A stretch of 64,000 bases of DNA, taken from NCBI GenBank assembly GCA_004791255.1, contig SRUQ01000003.1, positions 520,623-584,622 on the forward strand, read 5' to 3'. Numbering within the stretch: position 1 is the first letter of the stretch; every line of letters starts with the position of its first letter. This stretch comes from a bacterium M00.F.Ca.ET.205.01.1.1. GTDB lineage: Bacteria; Pseudomonadota; Alphaproteobacteria; Rhizobiales; Rhizobiaceae. The position numbers and the translations under genes were made by a program. The notes beneath the pieces are model-generated. The model was given only the letters and a program-made list of their open reading frames with translations. It was not told where the DNA came from and did not search any database. Below are positions 25,915 to 35,216 of the stretch, in pieces.

Positions 25915-27740
25915 GCGATATCCATTTCGACATCGGACGCCTGCACAGCACCTATCGGGCTGGCACCAGCGTCGCGGAGGTGATCGACACCGTCTATGCG
26001 CGCATCAAGGTGGCTGATGATCCGGGCATCTTCATCCACCTTGCGCCCAAAGAAGATTTGCTTGCCGCAGCCGAAACACTCGGCCCGTTCGATCCGGTGG
26101 CAAAGCCGCTGTGGGGCATTCCCTTCGCCGTCAAGGACAATATCGACGTTGCCGCCATGCCGACGACGGCGGCCTGCGCCGAATACACCTACTGGCCCGA
26201 CAAGGACGCCACCGTGGTAGCGCGGCTGAAGGCGGCCGGCGCGCTGGTCGTCGGCAAGACCAATCTCGACCAGTTCGCCACTGGCCTCGTCGGCGTGCGC
26301 ACGCCCTGGCCGATCCCGCGCAACGCCATCGACCCGGAGCTGGTGCCGGGCGGTTCTTCGTCTGGCTCGGCGGTGGCGACGGCGCGCGGCATCGTCTCCT
26401 TCGCGCTCGGCACCGACACCGCCGGCTCCGGCCGCGTTCCAGCCGGCCTCAACAACATCGTCGGGCTGAAGCCGACGGTCGGCGCATTGTCGGCCGCAGG
26501 TGTCGTGCCGGCCTGCCGCACGCTCGATTGTGTCTCGGTGTTCGCGCTGACTGTCGACGACGCCTATAGGGTGTTCTCGGTCGCCGCTGCCCGCGACGCT
26601 GCCGATCCTTATTCGCGCGACCTCGCCGTCCAGCCGCTCGCCAGGCGCCAGCCGGTGCTGACCGTCGGCGTGCCTGCAAAAGCGGACCTCAAATTCTTCG
26701 GCGATGCGGCCATGCAGGCCGGCTTCGACGCCTCGCTTGCCATGCTGTCCCGGCTCGGCTGCCGGCTGGTCGAGATTCCCTTCGGCGATTTCTACGCCAC
26801 CGCCAACCTTCTCTACGAGGGCGCCTGGGTGGCCGAGCGCTATGCGGCGATCCGCGATTTCATGGAGATCAACGAAGCGGCGTTGCATCCGGTGACGCGC
26901 AAGATCATCGGCGGCGCCAGGAACCTGTCGGCGGCAGATGCCTTCCGCGGCCTCTACGCCCTGCAGGCCTACAAGGCGAAGCTCGCCCCGGTCATCGCTT
27001 CCGTCGACCTGTTCTGCGTGCCAACCGCCCCGACGCATTATGCGCTGGACGCCGTTCTCGCCGATCCGATAACCACCAACAGCCGGCTCGGCACCTACAC
27101 CAACTTCGTCAACCTGCTCGACATGTGCGGTATCGCCGTGCCGACCGGCAGGCGCAGCGACGGCCTGCCGATGAGCGTCACCTTGCTGGCGCCGGCCGGC
27201 CGCGATGCGTTAGCGGCGACACTCGCCCGCGACCTGCACGCGGCGAGCGGCCTTGAGCTCGGCGCCACGGGCTGGCCGCAACCCGGCCTGCAGCCGGCCG
27301 CCCAGCCTGCCGGCGATGGGATGATCGACCTGGTGGTGGTCGGCGCGCATCTGTCGGGCATGCCGCTCAACGGCCAGCTCAACCAGCTCGGTGCTCGGTT
27401 CCTGCGCGCCACCCGCACCGCCGCCGCTTACAAGCTCTATGCGCTGGCTGGCCAGTTGGTGCCTAAGCCCGGGCTGATCCGCGTTGCCGATGGCGGCATG
27501 CGGATCGACGTCGAGGTCTGGCGGCTGGAGCCGGACGCGTTCGGGCGCTTCGTCGCCGCCATCCCGCCGCCGCTCGGCATTGGCACGATCGAACTCGATG
27601 ATGGAACGTTGGCGAAGGGATTCCTCGCCGAAACAGCAGGCCTGTCGGCGGCCACCGACATCTCGGCCTATGGCGGCTGGCGCCGCTTTGTCGCTTGCGG
27701 CAAAGACATCGCCGATCAAAGTACCTTAACTATGCCCTAG
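25911..27740 (+). CDS. atzF: Allophanate hydrolase
   Basis: The 609-aa amidase-signature enzyme converts allophanate to 2 NH3 and 2 CO2. The Ser-cisSer-Lys triad is K75 (FAVKDN), S149 (GGSSSGS) and S173 (TAGSGRVPA). The spacings (74 and 98 residues) equal those known for AtzF (K91, S165, S189). A separate C-terminal domain (about 480-609) matches the AtzF accessory domain. The ATG at 25911 overlaps the cupin stop. It is the last gene of the operon. Confidence 0.93.
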   Translation: MSDIHFDIGRLHSTYRAGTSVAEVIDTVYARIKVADDPGIFIHLAPKEDLLAAAETLGPFDPVAKPLWGIPFAVKDNIDVAAMPTTAACAEYTYWPDKDATVVARLKAAGALVVGKTNLDQFATGLVGVRTPWPIPRNAIDPELVPGGSSSGSAVATARGIVSFALGTDTAGSGRVPAGLNNIVGLKPTVGALSAAGVVPACRTLDCVSVFALTVDDAYRVFSVAAARDAADPYSRDLAVQPLARRQPVLTVGVPAKADLKFFGDAAMQAGFDASLAMLSRLGCRLVEIPFGDFYATANLLYEGAWVAERYAAIRDFMEINEAALHPVTRKIIGGARNLSAADAFRGLYALQAYKAKLAPVIASVDLFCVPTAPTHYALDAVLADPITTNSRLGTYTNFVNLLDMCGIAVPTGRRSDGLPMSVTLLAPAGRDALAATLARDLHAASGLELGATGWPQPGLQPAAQPAGDGMIDLVVVGAHLSGMPLNGQLNQLGARFLRATRTAAAYKLYALAGQLVPKPGLIRVADGGMRIDVEVWRLEPDAFGRFVAAIPPPLGIGTIELDDGTLAKGFLAETAGLSAATDISAYGGWRRFVACGKDIADQSTLTMP

Positions 27741-27953
27741 GCTTGCGCTTGGCAGGCGCTTTTTTAGCGGGGCCACCTGCGGTTTGCGTCCGAGCCCCGC
27801 CGCCCTCGCGAGCGTAGATCTTTGAGCCCAGTAGTTCGGCGCAACCATCGGTAATCCGGCTTCAATCTCCACTTCTCGCGGTATTCATCTGGAGTGAGCC
27901 CGCAATGTATCGCGAGATGTCGTTCGAGCGATTTGTACGATTTTCGCGCGGAA
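27730..27953 (-). pseudogene. Ros/MucR zinc-finger regulator remnant, frameshifted
   Basis: On the minus strand a fragment reads [20 protein letters not shown] followed by [12 protein letters not shown], the conserved DNA-binding end of Ros/MucR proteins. The frame then breaks near 27850. In the next frame it continues [16 protein letters not shown] and a basic Lys/Ala tail ending at 27730, as in intact family members. No N-terminus is visible (in-frame stops upstream). It is a decayed copy; an intact mucR presumably exists elsewhere. Confidence 0.65.
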
Positions 27954-28218
27954 TATCTTTACACCTGCCGGCGCGATCCCTACGTCATTTGCCGTTATGT
28001 CTATCAAGGCAACACGGATGTGAGATAGCTCACGGCCACGCCTCCCTTACCGGGGACTCGGGACGCGCGGTCATTTTTCCATACAATGAGCAGCCCAAAC
28101 GGTCGACACGCCCTTAGTGCGTCGAGCGTGCCGGTGTGTGATCTCCCCGCTTCATCAATCAACACCAGCCGGGTGGCCGTCGGGTGAACGAACCCGCGCG
28201 CCCCACAGGAGAGAAGAG
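27954..28218. other. Intergenic region upstream of SPFH gene
   Basis: No gene is supported. A short plus-strand frame (about 27963-28030) reads like a fragment with paired Cys but is closed by a stop and unrecognised. The SPFH ribosome site is AGGAGAGAAG at 28207-28216. Confidence 0.4.
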
Positions 28219-30264
28219 ATGGAAGTCCTACAATATCTCGGCCCGATGGAATGGATGGCTATCGAGGTAGCCGTGCTGGTCATCGTGCTGGCAATCCTGT
28301 TCTGGTGGAGCGGCGTGGTCCGCTACATTCCAAACGACAGACTTGGCATCTTGGAAAAACTATGGAGTTTTCGCGGCTCCGTCAGCAATGGCTTCATCGC
28401 GCTCAACCGTGAGGCAGGCTACCAGCCGGAAGTCGTGCGCGGTGGCCTGCATTTCTTCATGCCGTTCCAATATTCGATGCATCGCGCCAATCTTGTTACC
28501 ATCCCGCAAGGCCAGATCGGCTATGTCTTTGCCCGTGATGGCAAGCCGCTGCCGCCGACGCAGACACTTGCTTCCAACACCGACGCCGATGATTTCCAGG
28601 ATGTGCGCGGCTTTCTCGAAAAAGGCGGACAGAAAGGACCTCAACGCAAGATCCTGCGTGAAGGCATCTATGCTATCAATCTCGCACAATTCATCGTGCT
28701 GACCGCCCAGTCGATCTATGCCGTTAATCTGAGTTCATCGGAACAAAGCCTTTTTACCAATATGTCCAACATGATCTCGGAGCGAGGCGGCTTTGAGCCA
28801 GTCGTCATCCATAATGCCGAGGACATGATCGGTATCGTAACCATCCATGACGGTCCGGCCCTACCGGACGGCGAGATCATCGCACCGACCGTCGCCAACG
28901 ATCCGAACGACCCGAACTTTCACAACAATTTTCAGGACCCGGAGAAGTTTCTCAATGCCAGTGGCTACCGTGGCCGGCAGCTGCAGGTGCTGGCCGACGG
29001 CAGCTACTTCCTCAATCGCATTTTCGCGACCGTCGAACTGGTCAAGAAGACGATCATTGACGTTGGCACGGTGGGTGTCGTCGTCTCCTACAACGGCCGC
29101 CACGGCACCGATATATCCGGGCAGGCATACCGTCACGGCGAGCTGGTCGAAATCGGCGCGCGCGGTGTCTGGTCGACGCCGCTGCTGCCAGGCAAGTATG
29201 CGTTCAATACCTATGCCGGCAACATCATCACCGTGCCGACCACCAACTTCGTGCTCAAATGGACGAAGGAGCAGTTTGGCGAACACAGGCTGGACGAGAA
29301 CCTGTCTGAAGTGTCGTTGATCACCAAGGATGCGTTCGAGCCTGTGCTGCCGCTCTCCGTCGTCGTGCATATCGACTATATGAAGGCGCCGCTCGTGGTG
29401 CAGCGTTTCGGTGACATCAAGCGGCTGGTCGAACAAACGCTCGATCCGATGGTTTCTGCGTACTTCAAGAATATCGCCCAGACAAAGACGCTGATCCAGC
29501 TGTTGCAGGAGCGTAGCGATATCCAGCGTAAATCGGGCGAGGAGATGCGCGAAAAATTCAACTCCTACAGCCTCGAGCTGCAGGAAGTGTTGATTGGTAC
29601 GCCCCGCGCCGCCAATGGCCAGAACAGCATAGAGCAAATCCTGACCCAGCTGCGCGAGCGCCAGATCGCAGTCGAGAAGGTCGAGACTTATAAATTGCAG
29701 GAGAGGGCGGCCATTCAGGAACGCACGTTGCGTGAGAAGGAGGCGCTCGCAGAACAGCAAGCCAAAATCACGACCTCGGCACTTACCATTGAGATCAGTG
29801 AGAATGAGGGCAAGGCGCAACTCGCCCGCACCCGCCAGCAGGCGGAAACCATTCAGGTGACCGCCAAGGCAGAGGCCGAGAAGGTGCGCCTCTCCGGCCA
29901 GGGCGAGGCCGACATGATCAAGGCTGTCGCGCTTGCCGATGCCGAACGCATCAAGGCGACCGGTTTTGCCGAGGCCGAGAAAGTGCGCGCCATCGGTCTG
30001 GCGGAGGCCGAGGCCACCGAGAAGAAGGTCGCGGCCTTCGGCGGCCCGGACTACCAGCTCAACTCGCAGGTCCTCATGCGCTTCGCCGAGGCGATCGAGA
30101 CTGGCAGGTTGCCGATCGTGCCGCAGATCCAGATCGGCGCTACCAGTGGCGAAAAGGGGGCCGCCAATGGCCTCGTCGAGATGATGCTTTCGATGCTCGT
30201 TGCCGACCGGGTTGGACCGCAAACCCTACCGGAAGAGATCCCGGAACCCGTTGAGGAGGAATGA
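28219..30264 (+). CDS. SPFH/band-7 flotillin-like membrane protein
   Basis: The 681-aa protein has one N-terminal TM (AIEVAVLVIVLAILFWWSGV, residues about 10-29), a SPFH/band-7 region, then a long Ala/Glu-rich coiled coil (about 480-620; repeats of AEAEKVR and ADAERIKATG). Such proteins oligomerise on the inner membrane and organise microdomains. It is longer than typical flotillins (about 480-550). The ATG at 28219 is preceded by AGGAGAGAAG. It stands alone between a pseudogene and the island boundary; in an uninvaded genome it would neighbour the tRNA-Met. Confidence 0.85.
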   Translation: MEVLQYLGPMEWMAIEVAVLVIVLAILFWWSGVVRYIPNDRLGILEKLWSFRGSVSNGFIALNREAGYQPEVVRGGLHFFMPFQYSMHRANLVTIPQGQIGYVFARDGKPLPPTQTLASNTDADDFQDVRGFLEKGGQKGPQRKILREGIYAINLAQFIVLTAQSIYAVNLSSSEQSLFTNMSNMISERGGFEPVVIHNAEDMIGIVTIHDGPALPDGEIIAPTVANDPNDPNFHNNFQDPEKFLNASGYRGRQLQVLADGSYFLNRIFATVELVKKTIIDVGTVGVVVSYNGRHGTDISGQAYRHGELVEIGARGVWSTPLLPGKYAFNTYAGNIITVPTTNFVLKWTKEQFGEHRLDENLSEVSLITKDAFEPVLPLSVVVHIDYMKAPLVVQRFGDIKRLVEQTLDPMVSAYFKNIAQTKTLIQLLQERSDIQRKSGEEMREKFNSYSLELQEVLIGTPRAANGQNSIEQILTQLRERQIAVEKVETYKLQERAAIQERTLREKEALAEQQAKITTSALTIEISENEGKAQLARTRQQAETIQVTAKAEAEKVRLSGQGEADMIKAVALADAERIKATGFAEAEKVRAIGLAEAEATEKKVAAFGGPDYQLNSQVLMRFAEAIETGRLPIVPQIQIGATSGEKGAANGLVEMMLSMLVADRVGPQTLPEEIPEPVEEE

Positions 30265-30270
30265 TCGGGG

Positions 30271-30296
30271 ATGGGCCGGTTGTCCCGGCCCATTTT
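30271..30296 (+). terminator. Terminator after SPFH gene
   Basis: ATGGGCCGG and CCGGCCCAT form a 9-bp stem followed by TTTT, seven bases after the stop. Confidence 0.7.
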
Positions 30297-30480
30297 CCGC
30301 TCTGCCGAAACATGCCGCGGCGAGGCGCAGGACCGTTTCCGGCGGTGAGGCTTGTCCGCTCACTGGTGGCGAGGTCGGAATCATTCCGGACGAGGGAGGG
30401 GCAGATTGAACTCAAGGTGTGGTGGCGAAGCTCCTGGCAAGGCGTAAACCAGAAGAGGCGCCCAACGCTGTATTGATTGA

Positions 30481-30612
30481 TGGTAGCGGGAGAGCGCTAT
30501 CGCCTTTCACCCCACTCAGAGACCATGCGATATTTTCTACAGTGTCGGGCGTGATGGGCCGGTCTCGGTGCTGACTGGTGAGGAAAGGGAAAGTCTGACC
30601 CAAAGCCGACCT
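30481..30612. repeat. Direct repeat copy 1: tRNA-Met 3'-end att core plus left arm
   Basis: 132 bp match 38509-38640 with one substitution. The first 14 bp (TGGTAGCGGGAGAG) equal the 3' end of the tRNA-Met at 49260-49273 in the same orientation. It is the distal boundary of the island region. Confidence 0.85.
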
Positions 30613-30988
30613 ATGTTTTCCACGACGCCAGTGGCAGCTTCGCGCCTCGTCATTGGAGCGAGCTCGCCGGGCCCTAGAGGCGGACAGTCAGAACGAAACG
30701 TTCTAGAGATCATGGGTGCCCTGACAAACCACTGCGGCTTTCGAGAGCAGCCAATAGAGAGCTTTTCCCTCGACGCATAGTCTCCAAGCCGCTGCTTGAG
30801 GATATCAACCACCTCGGCGTGAGATAAGAACTCGTCCCCGCGCATAATCTTCCATCGTTGACCTTCATCGCCGAAGGCGACCTGCCCGCGCGACGTTGGC
30901 TTTGCTGGCGCCAACGGCGTGATTAACGAGCCCGTCCAGGTCGCCGACCCCATGGATTGACAACATCTCGAGTTGCGAATATAAAAAA
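30613..30988. other. Region with possible minus-strand remnant
   Basis: No intact gene. A minus-strand stretch near 30760-30850 reads GDEFLSHAEVVDILKQRLGD, resembling the C-terminal part of NAD-dependent epimerase/dihydroflavonol reductase-like proteins, without a catalytic domain. Probably a relic; weak evidence. Confidence 0.3.
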
Positions 30989-31006
30989 TGGGTAATCGTT
31001 AACCCA
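30989..31006. promoter_or_regulatory. LacI-type operator overlapping its own gene's start
   Basis: TGGGTAATCGTTAACCCA is a near-palindrome with a central CG, as in LacI-family operators. Its last base is the first base of the lacI-type ATG, so autorepression is likely. Confidence 0.55.
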
Positions 31007-32025
31007 TGGGTGACGCTGCCTTGACCGCATCCCTCAATGACATAGCCTTGCGTGCCGGGGTCTCCGTGAAAACCGCGTCCGGCGCCCTGCATGGCGGCTC
31101 GGCCCGAATGTCAGACGCTACGCGCCAGCGCATCCTCGAGATCGCCGGGGAGCTAGGTTACGTCACGAACTTTGCTGCACGCAGCATGCGCCAGGGCTGG
31201 ATGCCGCTGATCGGTGTTATTTCGGACGAGTTGATCACGTCGCGCTTCGCTACCGAGATCATTCGCGGCCTGGATGGGGCGGCGCGCGCCGCCGAGATGG
31301 CTGTGTTCGCGGTGACCCTCGGCAATCGGCGCGATGTAACAAAGACCCTGGGGGAGATCCGCCAATTCCGGCCGCGCGCAATCGCCTATGCCGCGATGTA
31401 TCACAAGAAAGTCACGCTGCCCCCCAGTGCAGCTGATGCGATCGCCGTCATGATCAATTGCCAGGACGACGCCGGCCTCATTCCTTCGCTCGTGCCGGAC
31501 GAGGAAGGCGCCGCGATCGAGATCACTCGACACCTTCTTGAAAATGGGCGCAGGGCCATCGCCTTTATCAATCTGCCGGGGCTCCTGGCCGGTGCGTTAC
31601 GCGAGAAGGGGTTTCGGAGGGCGCTTGTCGACGCAGGGATGGATGGCGAAGCAGCGCCGGTTTTACCTGCCGTCCGGCAGACGATCTACAGCGACCGTGC
31701 GCAGAGCCTTGTCAGTGCTCATGTAGCAGCCCTTCTCGATAGCTCATCTCCGCCGGATGCCATTCTCTGCGGCAACGACCGCGTGGCCATGGAAGTCTAT
31801 GCTGCGCTCCGGCGCGCTGGGCGCAGCATTCCCGAAGATGTCGCTGTTGCAAGTTTCGACAATCAGGTCGACATCGCCACGCGTCTTGATCCGCCGTTGA
31901 CGACAATGGCGCTGCCCCATCGCGCTATGGGCCGTATGGCCGCCAACATCCTCTTGAGTGCCGAACCTCCGCCAGTCGAGGTGCACAGATTGCCGTTCCA
32001 ACTTGTGGAGCGGTCTTCTGTCTGA
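31006..32025 (+). CDS. LacI-family transcriptional regulator
   Basis: The 339-aa regulator has an N-terminal HTH (SLNDIALRAGVSVKTASGAL, residues 9-28), a hinge region and a periplasmic-binding-protein-like sugar domain. Beginning MGDAALTAS, it uses the ATG within its own operator. It is followed 50 bp downstream by a sugar ABC transporter and a GH32 gene and presumably represses them until a fructan- or sucrose-type inducer binds. It lies in island module A. Confidence 0.88.
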   Translation: MGDAALTASLNDIALRAGVSVKTASGALHGGSARMSDATRQRILEIAGELGYVTNFAARSMRQGWMPLIGVISDELITSRFATEIIRGLDGAARAAEMAVFAVTLGNRRDVTKTLGEIRQFRPRAIAYAAMYHKKVTLPPSAADAIAVMINCQDDAGLIPSLVPDEEGAAIEITRHLLENGRRAIAFINLPGLLAGALREKGFRRALVDAGMDGEAAPVLPAVRQTIYSDRAQSLVSAHVAALLDSSSPPDAILCGNDRVAMEVYAALRRAGRSIPEDVAVASFDNQVDIATRLDPPLTTMALPHRAMGRMAANILLSAEPPPVEVHRLPFQLVERSSV

Positions 32026-32075
32026 CTGAGCAAATGCCAAAAAAATGGAAACAACACCCAAATGGGAGCAGGGAC

Positions 32076-33353
32076 ATGAAAATACCGAAGATAATGATGG
32101 CGACGGCAGTCGGATTGGCCGTCTCGGCGGGCAGCGCGCTGGCCGATTCGACCGTGAGGCTAGTCGAAGTCATCACCAGCCCGCCACGCACGGTGCTGCT
32201 GAAGAAGCAGATCGCCGAGTTCGAGGCGGCCAATCCAGGGGTCAAGGTCGAGGTGGTCTCACTGCCCTGGGGGCAGGCCTTTGAGAAATTGCTGACCATG
32301 GTGCAGGCGGGCGACACGCCCGACGTGGTCGAGATGCCCGAACGCTGGATAGCCCTTTACGCCAACAACGGCCAGTTGGCGGATCTCGGGCCTTACATGG
32401 CCAAGTGGGACGACACTAAGACGCTGGGCGAGCGAGCCAAGCAGTTCGGCTCGTCGGTCAACGACACCCAGTACATGATCCCCTACGGCTACTACATCAA
32501 CGCGTTGTTCTGGAACAAGAAGCTGTTCAAGGAGGCCGGCCTCGACGGCCCGCCGGCAACGCTCGACGATTTCGTCGCTGACGCCAAGAAAATCTCCGCC
32601 ATTCCCGGCAAATACGGCTATTGCCTTCGCGGCGGTCCCGGCGCCTTCAACGGCATGCACATGTTCATGAACATTGCGCAGGGCAAGGGCGGCTATTTCA
32701 ATGAGGACGGCACCTCGACCTTCAACGAGGAAGGCTCGGTCAAGGGCCTGCAGATGCTGGCCGACATGTACAAGGACGGGTCGGCGCCGAAGGATTCGGT
32801 AAGCTGGGGCTTCAACGAGACAGTAACAGGCTTCTATTCCGGCACCTGCGCTATGCTCAACCAGGACCCGGACGCGCTGCTTGGCGTCGCCGACAAGATG
32901 AGCGCCGACGATTTCGCGGTAGCGCCGCTCCCGGTCGGGCCTAACGGAAAGTCCTACCCGACGCTGAGTTACGTCGGCTGGACGATGTTCGCCAACTCCA
33001 AGGTCAAGGATGATGCCTGGAAGCTGATGGCGACGCTTTTGTCGCCCAAGGACAATCTTGAATGGACCAAGGAGGTCGGCGTCCTGCCGATCCACAACGG
33101 CGCCGATCAGGATGCCCACTTCAAGACCGAGCAGTTCAAGGGCTGGTTCGAGGAACTGAGCGACCCCGGCAAGTATGAGATGGTGACGCCGCCCACGCAG
33201 CTGGAAAACCTCGGCAGCTTCGTCGAGAACGTCGCCATCAAGGACTTCCAGCAGGTGCTGCTCGGTCAGAAGAGCGCCAAGCAGGCCACGGACGAATGGG
33301 CCGCCTTCCTGACCAAGGAACAGCAGGACTGGATGGCGAAAAACAAGAAGTAA
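32076..33353 (+). CDS. Sugar ABC transporter substrate-binding protein
   Basis: The 425-aa extracellular solute-binding protein (family 1) has a signal peptide (MKIPKIMMATAVGLAVSAGS, cleavage near ALA-DS). It shows family patterns such as EAANPGVKVEVVSLPWGQAF and the aromatic-rich sugar cleft. The ATG at 32076 follows GGGAGCAGGGAC; the longer frame from 32034 lacks a ribosome site. With two permeases and an ATPase it forms a CUT1 importer. The GH32 at the end points to sucrose or fructo-oligosaccharides. Confidence 0.9.
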   Translation: MKIPKIMMATAVGLAVSAGSALADSTVRLVEVITSPPRTVLLKKQIAEFEAANPGVKVEVVSLPWGQAFEKLLTMVQAGDTPDVVEMPERWIALYANNGQLADLGPYMAKWDDTKTLGERAKQFGSSVNDTQYMIPYGYYINALFWNKKLFKEAGLDGPPATLDDFVADAKKISAIPGKYGYCLRGGPGAFNGMHMFMNIAQGKGGYFNEDGTSTFNEEGSVKGLQMLADMYKDGSAPKDSVSWGFNETVTGFYSGTCAMLNQDPDALLGVADKMSADDFAVAPLPVGPNGKSYPTLSYVGWTMFANSKVKDDAWKLMATLLSPKDNLEWTKEVGVLPIHNGADQDAHFKTEQFKGWFEELSDPGKYEMVTPPTQLENLGSFVENVAIKDFQQVLLGQKSAKQATDEWAAFLTKEQQDWMAKNKK

Positions 33354-33366
33354 GCGCCAGTCATTT

Positions 33367-33392
33367 CCTTCCCCTCGTTCGCGGGGGGAAGG
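33367..33392 (+). terminator. Intercistronic hairpin after binding-protein gene
   Basis: CCTTCCCC and GGGGAAGG form a stem around TCGTTCGC. It likely stabilises or attenuates between binding-protein and permease genes. Confidence 0.5.
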
Positions 33393-33441
33393 ACGCTGTC
33401 GCCGTCGCCGCATTCACTCGTCACCCATAGGGCCAGAACTT

Positions 33442-34365
33442 ATGACCTATGCAATGTCCGAAATCCGATCCGCCGGCAGGCCGCGCAAGAAGCGGCTTTC
33501 CTACGCGACGGTCGAGCCCTGGCTCTATCTCAGCCCGGCGATCGTGCTGCTGGTCGCGGTACTTCTCGTGCCGCTGGTCATCGGCATCAGCTATTTCTTC
33601 CGCAAATTCTCGGCCTTCAAGTCGGAATATGTCGGGCTCGGCCAGTATCAGGCGATGCTATCGGATCAGGTGCTGGGCCAGGCACTGGTCAACACGCTGT
33701 GGTGGACGGTCGCCAGCCTGTTCTTCCAATTCTTCCTCGGGCTCGGCTTGGCGCTGCTGCTCGACAAGCCGTTCTATGGCCGCAAGCTTGTGCAGGCGGT
33801 GGTGTTCCTGCCCTGGGCAGTTCCGTCATTCCTCTCAGGCCTTACCTGGGCCTGGCTGTTCAACCCGATCGTCGGGCCGCTGCCACACTGGCTATTCGCG
33901 CTTGGCCTGAAGGCCGAGCCGACCAACGTCCTCTCCGATCCGGCCACCGCCATGTGGGGGCCGATCGTCGCCAATGTCTGGTACGGCATTCCCTTCTTCG
34001 CCATCACGCTCCTTGCCGCGCTGAAGTCGATCCCGTCCGAAATGCATGAGGCCGCGGCAATAGACGGGGCCACACCCTGGCAGCGATTCAGCAAGCTGAC
34101 GCTGCCTTTCCTGGCGCCGACCATCGCCATCACGGTCATGCTGCGCACCATCTGGATCGCCACTTTCGCCGACCTGATCTTCGTCATGACCGAAGGCGGC
34201 CCAGCGGGCTCCACCAGCACCGTGCCCGTCTACATCTATGTCAGCGCCTTCAAGTCGCTGGATAAGGGCTATGCCTCGGCGATTGCCGTGCTGTTACTGG
34301 TCCTTCTCATCGCCTATGCGATCGCGCTGATCGCCATCCGCCGCTCGCTTGTGAGGCACGTTTGA
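33442..34365 (+). CDS. Sugar ABC transporter permease (MalF-like)
   Basis: The 307-aa permease has six main TM helices. The EAA loop (EMHEAAAIDGATPWQRFSKL, residues about 203-222) contacts the ATPase. An N-terminal basic segment precedes TM1 (YLSPAIVLLVAVLLVPLVIG). It is the CUT1 family partner of the next gene, with which it overlaps by one base (TGATG). Confidence 0.92.
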   Translation: MTYAMSEIRSAGRPRKKRLSYATVEPWLYLSPAIVLLVAVLLVPLVIGISYFFRKFSAFKSEYVGLGQYQAMLSDQVLGQALVNTLWWTVASLFFQFFLGLGLALLLDKPFYGRKLVQAVVFLPWAVPSFLSGLTWAWLFNPIVGPLPHWLFALGLKAEPTNVLSDPATAMWGPIVANVWYGIPFFAITLLAALKSIPSEMHEAAAIDGATPWQRFSKLTLPFLAPTIAITVMLRTIWIATFADLIFVMTEGGPAGSTSTVPVYIYVSAFKSLDKGYASAIAVLLLVLLIAYAIALIAIRRSLVRHV

Positions 34366-35213
34366 TGATCGCGGGACGCTCCACCTCCTCACGCATCATC
34401 GGCGGCGTCGGCCTCTACGGCGCCATTGCCGCCTACATGATCTTCGCCCTGTTCCCGATCTTCTGGACGTTGAAGATCTCGGTGACGTCCGAGCGCCTGC
34501 TCTACTCCGAGGGCATCACCCTGTGGCCGTCGCAGACGACGCTCAAGAATTTCGTCACCGTGCTCGAGGCCTCCGATTTCCCGCGCTATTTCCTCAATAG
34601 TGTCATCGTCTCGGTATCGACCGCGGCATTGGTGACAGTCATCGCCACGCTTGCCGGCTACGCCATGTCGCGCTTCACCTTTCGCGGCAAGGCGACGCTG
34701 GCGATCCTGCTGCTGCTCACCCAGACCTTCCCGCTGGTCATGGTCATCCCGCCGATCTACCGGATCATGGGCCAGATCGGCCTGACCAACAGCCTGACCG
34801 GGCTGATCATCATCTACACCGCCTTCAACACCGCCTTCGCCACCTTCCTGATGCAGTCCTTCTTCGACGGCATTCCAAAGGATCTGGAAGAGGCCGCGAT
34901 GATCGATGGCTGCACCCGCGCTCAGGCGATGCGCAGGGTGATCGTGCCGCTGACCTTGCCCGGCATGGGGGCGACGCTCGGATTCGTCTTCACCGCCGCC
35001 TGGAGCGAATTGCTGTTTGCGCTGATGCTGATCTCCAGCGACGAGCAGAAGACGTTCGCCGTCGGCCTGCTCACTTTCATCGGCAAATTCGGCGTCGACT
35101 GGGGGCAGATGATGGCGGCCTCGATCCTGGCGCTGATCCCGGTCTGCATCTTCTTCGCCTTCCTGCAACGCTATCTCGTCACCGGCCTCACCGCTGGCGC
35201 TGTCAAAGGATAA
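34365..35213 (+). CDS. Sugar ABC transporter permease (MalG-like)
   Basis: The 282-aa permease has the EAA loop KDLEEAAMIDGCTRAQAMRR (residues about 170-190) and six TM helices. The ATG at 34365 overlaps the MalF-like stop; a TTG three bases earlier is unlikely. It sits 3 bp before the ATPase gene. Confidence 0.92.
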   Translation: MIAGRSTSSRIIGGVGLYGAIAAYMIFALFPIFWTLKISVTSERLLYSEGITLWPSQTTLKNFVTVLEASDFPRYFLNSVIVSVSTAALVTVIATLAGYAMSRFTFRGKATLAILLLLTQTFPLVMVIPPIYRIMGQIGLTNSLTGLIIIYTAFNTAFATFLMQSFFDGIPKDLEEAAMIDGCTRAQAMRRVIVPLTLPGMGATLGFVFTAAWSELLFALMLISSDEQKTFAVGLLTFIGKFGVDWGQMMAASILALIPVCIFFAFLQRYLVTGLTAGAVKG

Positions 35214-35216
35214 TCG

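Noticed and set aside
30537..30953. 138-codon minus-strand ORF across the left-arm repeat
   Set aside because: Spans the repeat and mixed sequence; only a short epimerase-like patch, so not called a gene.
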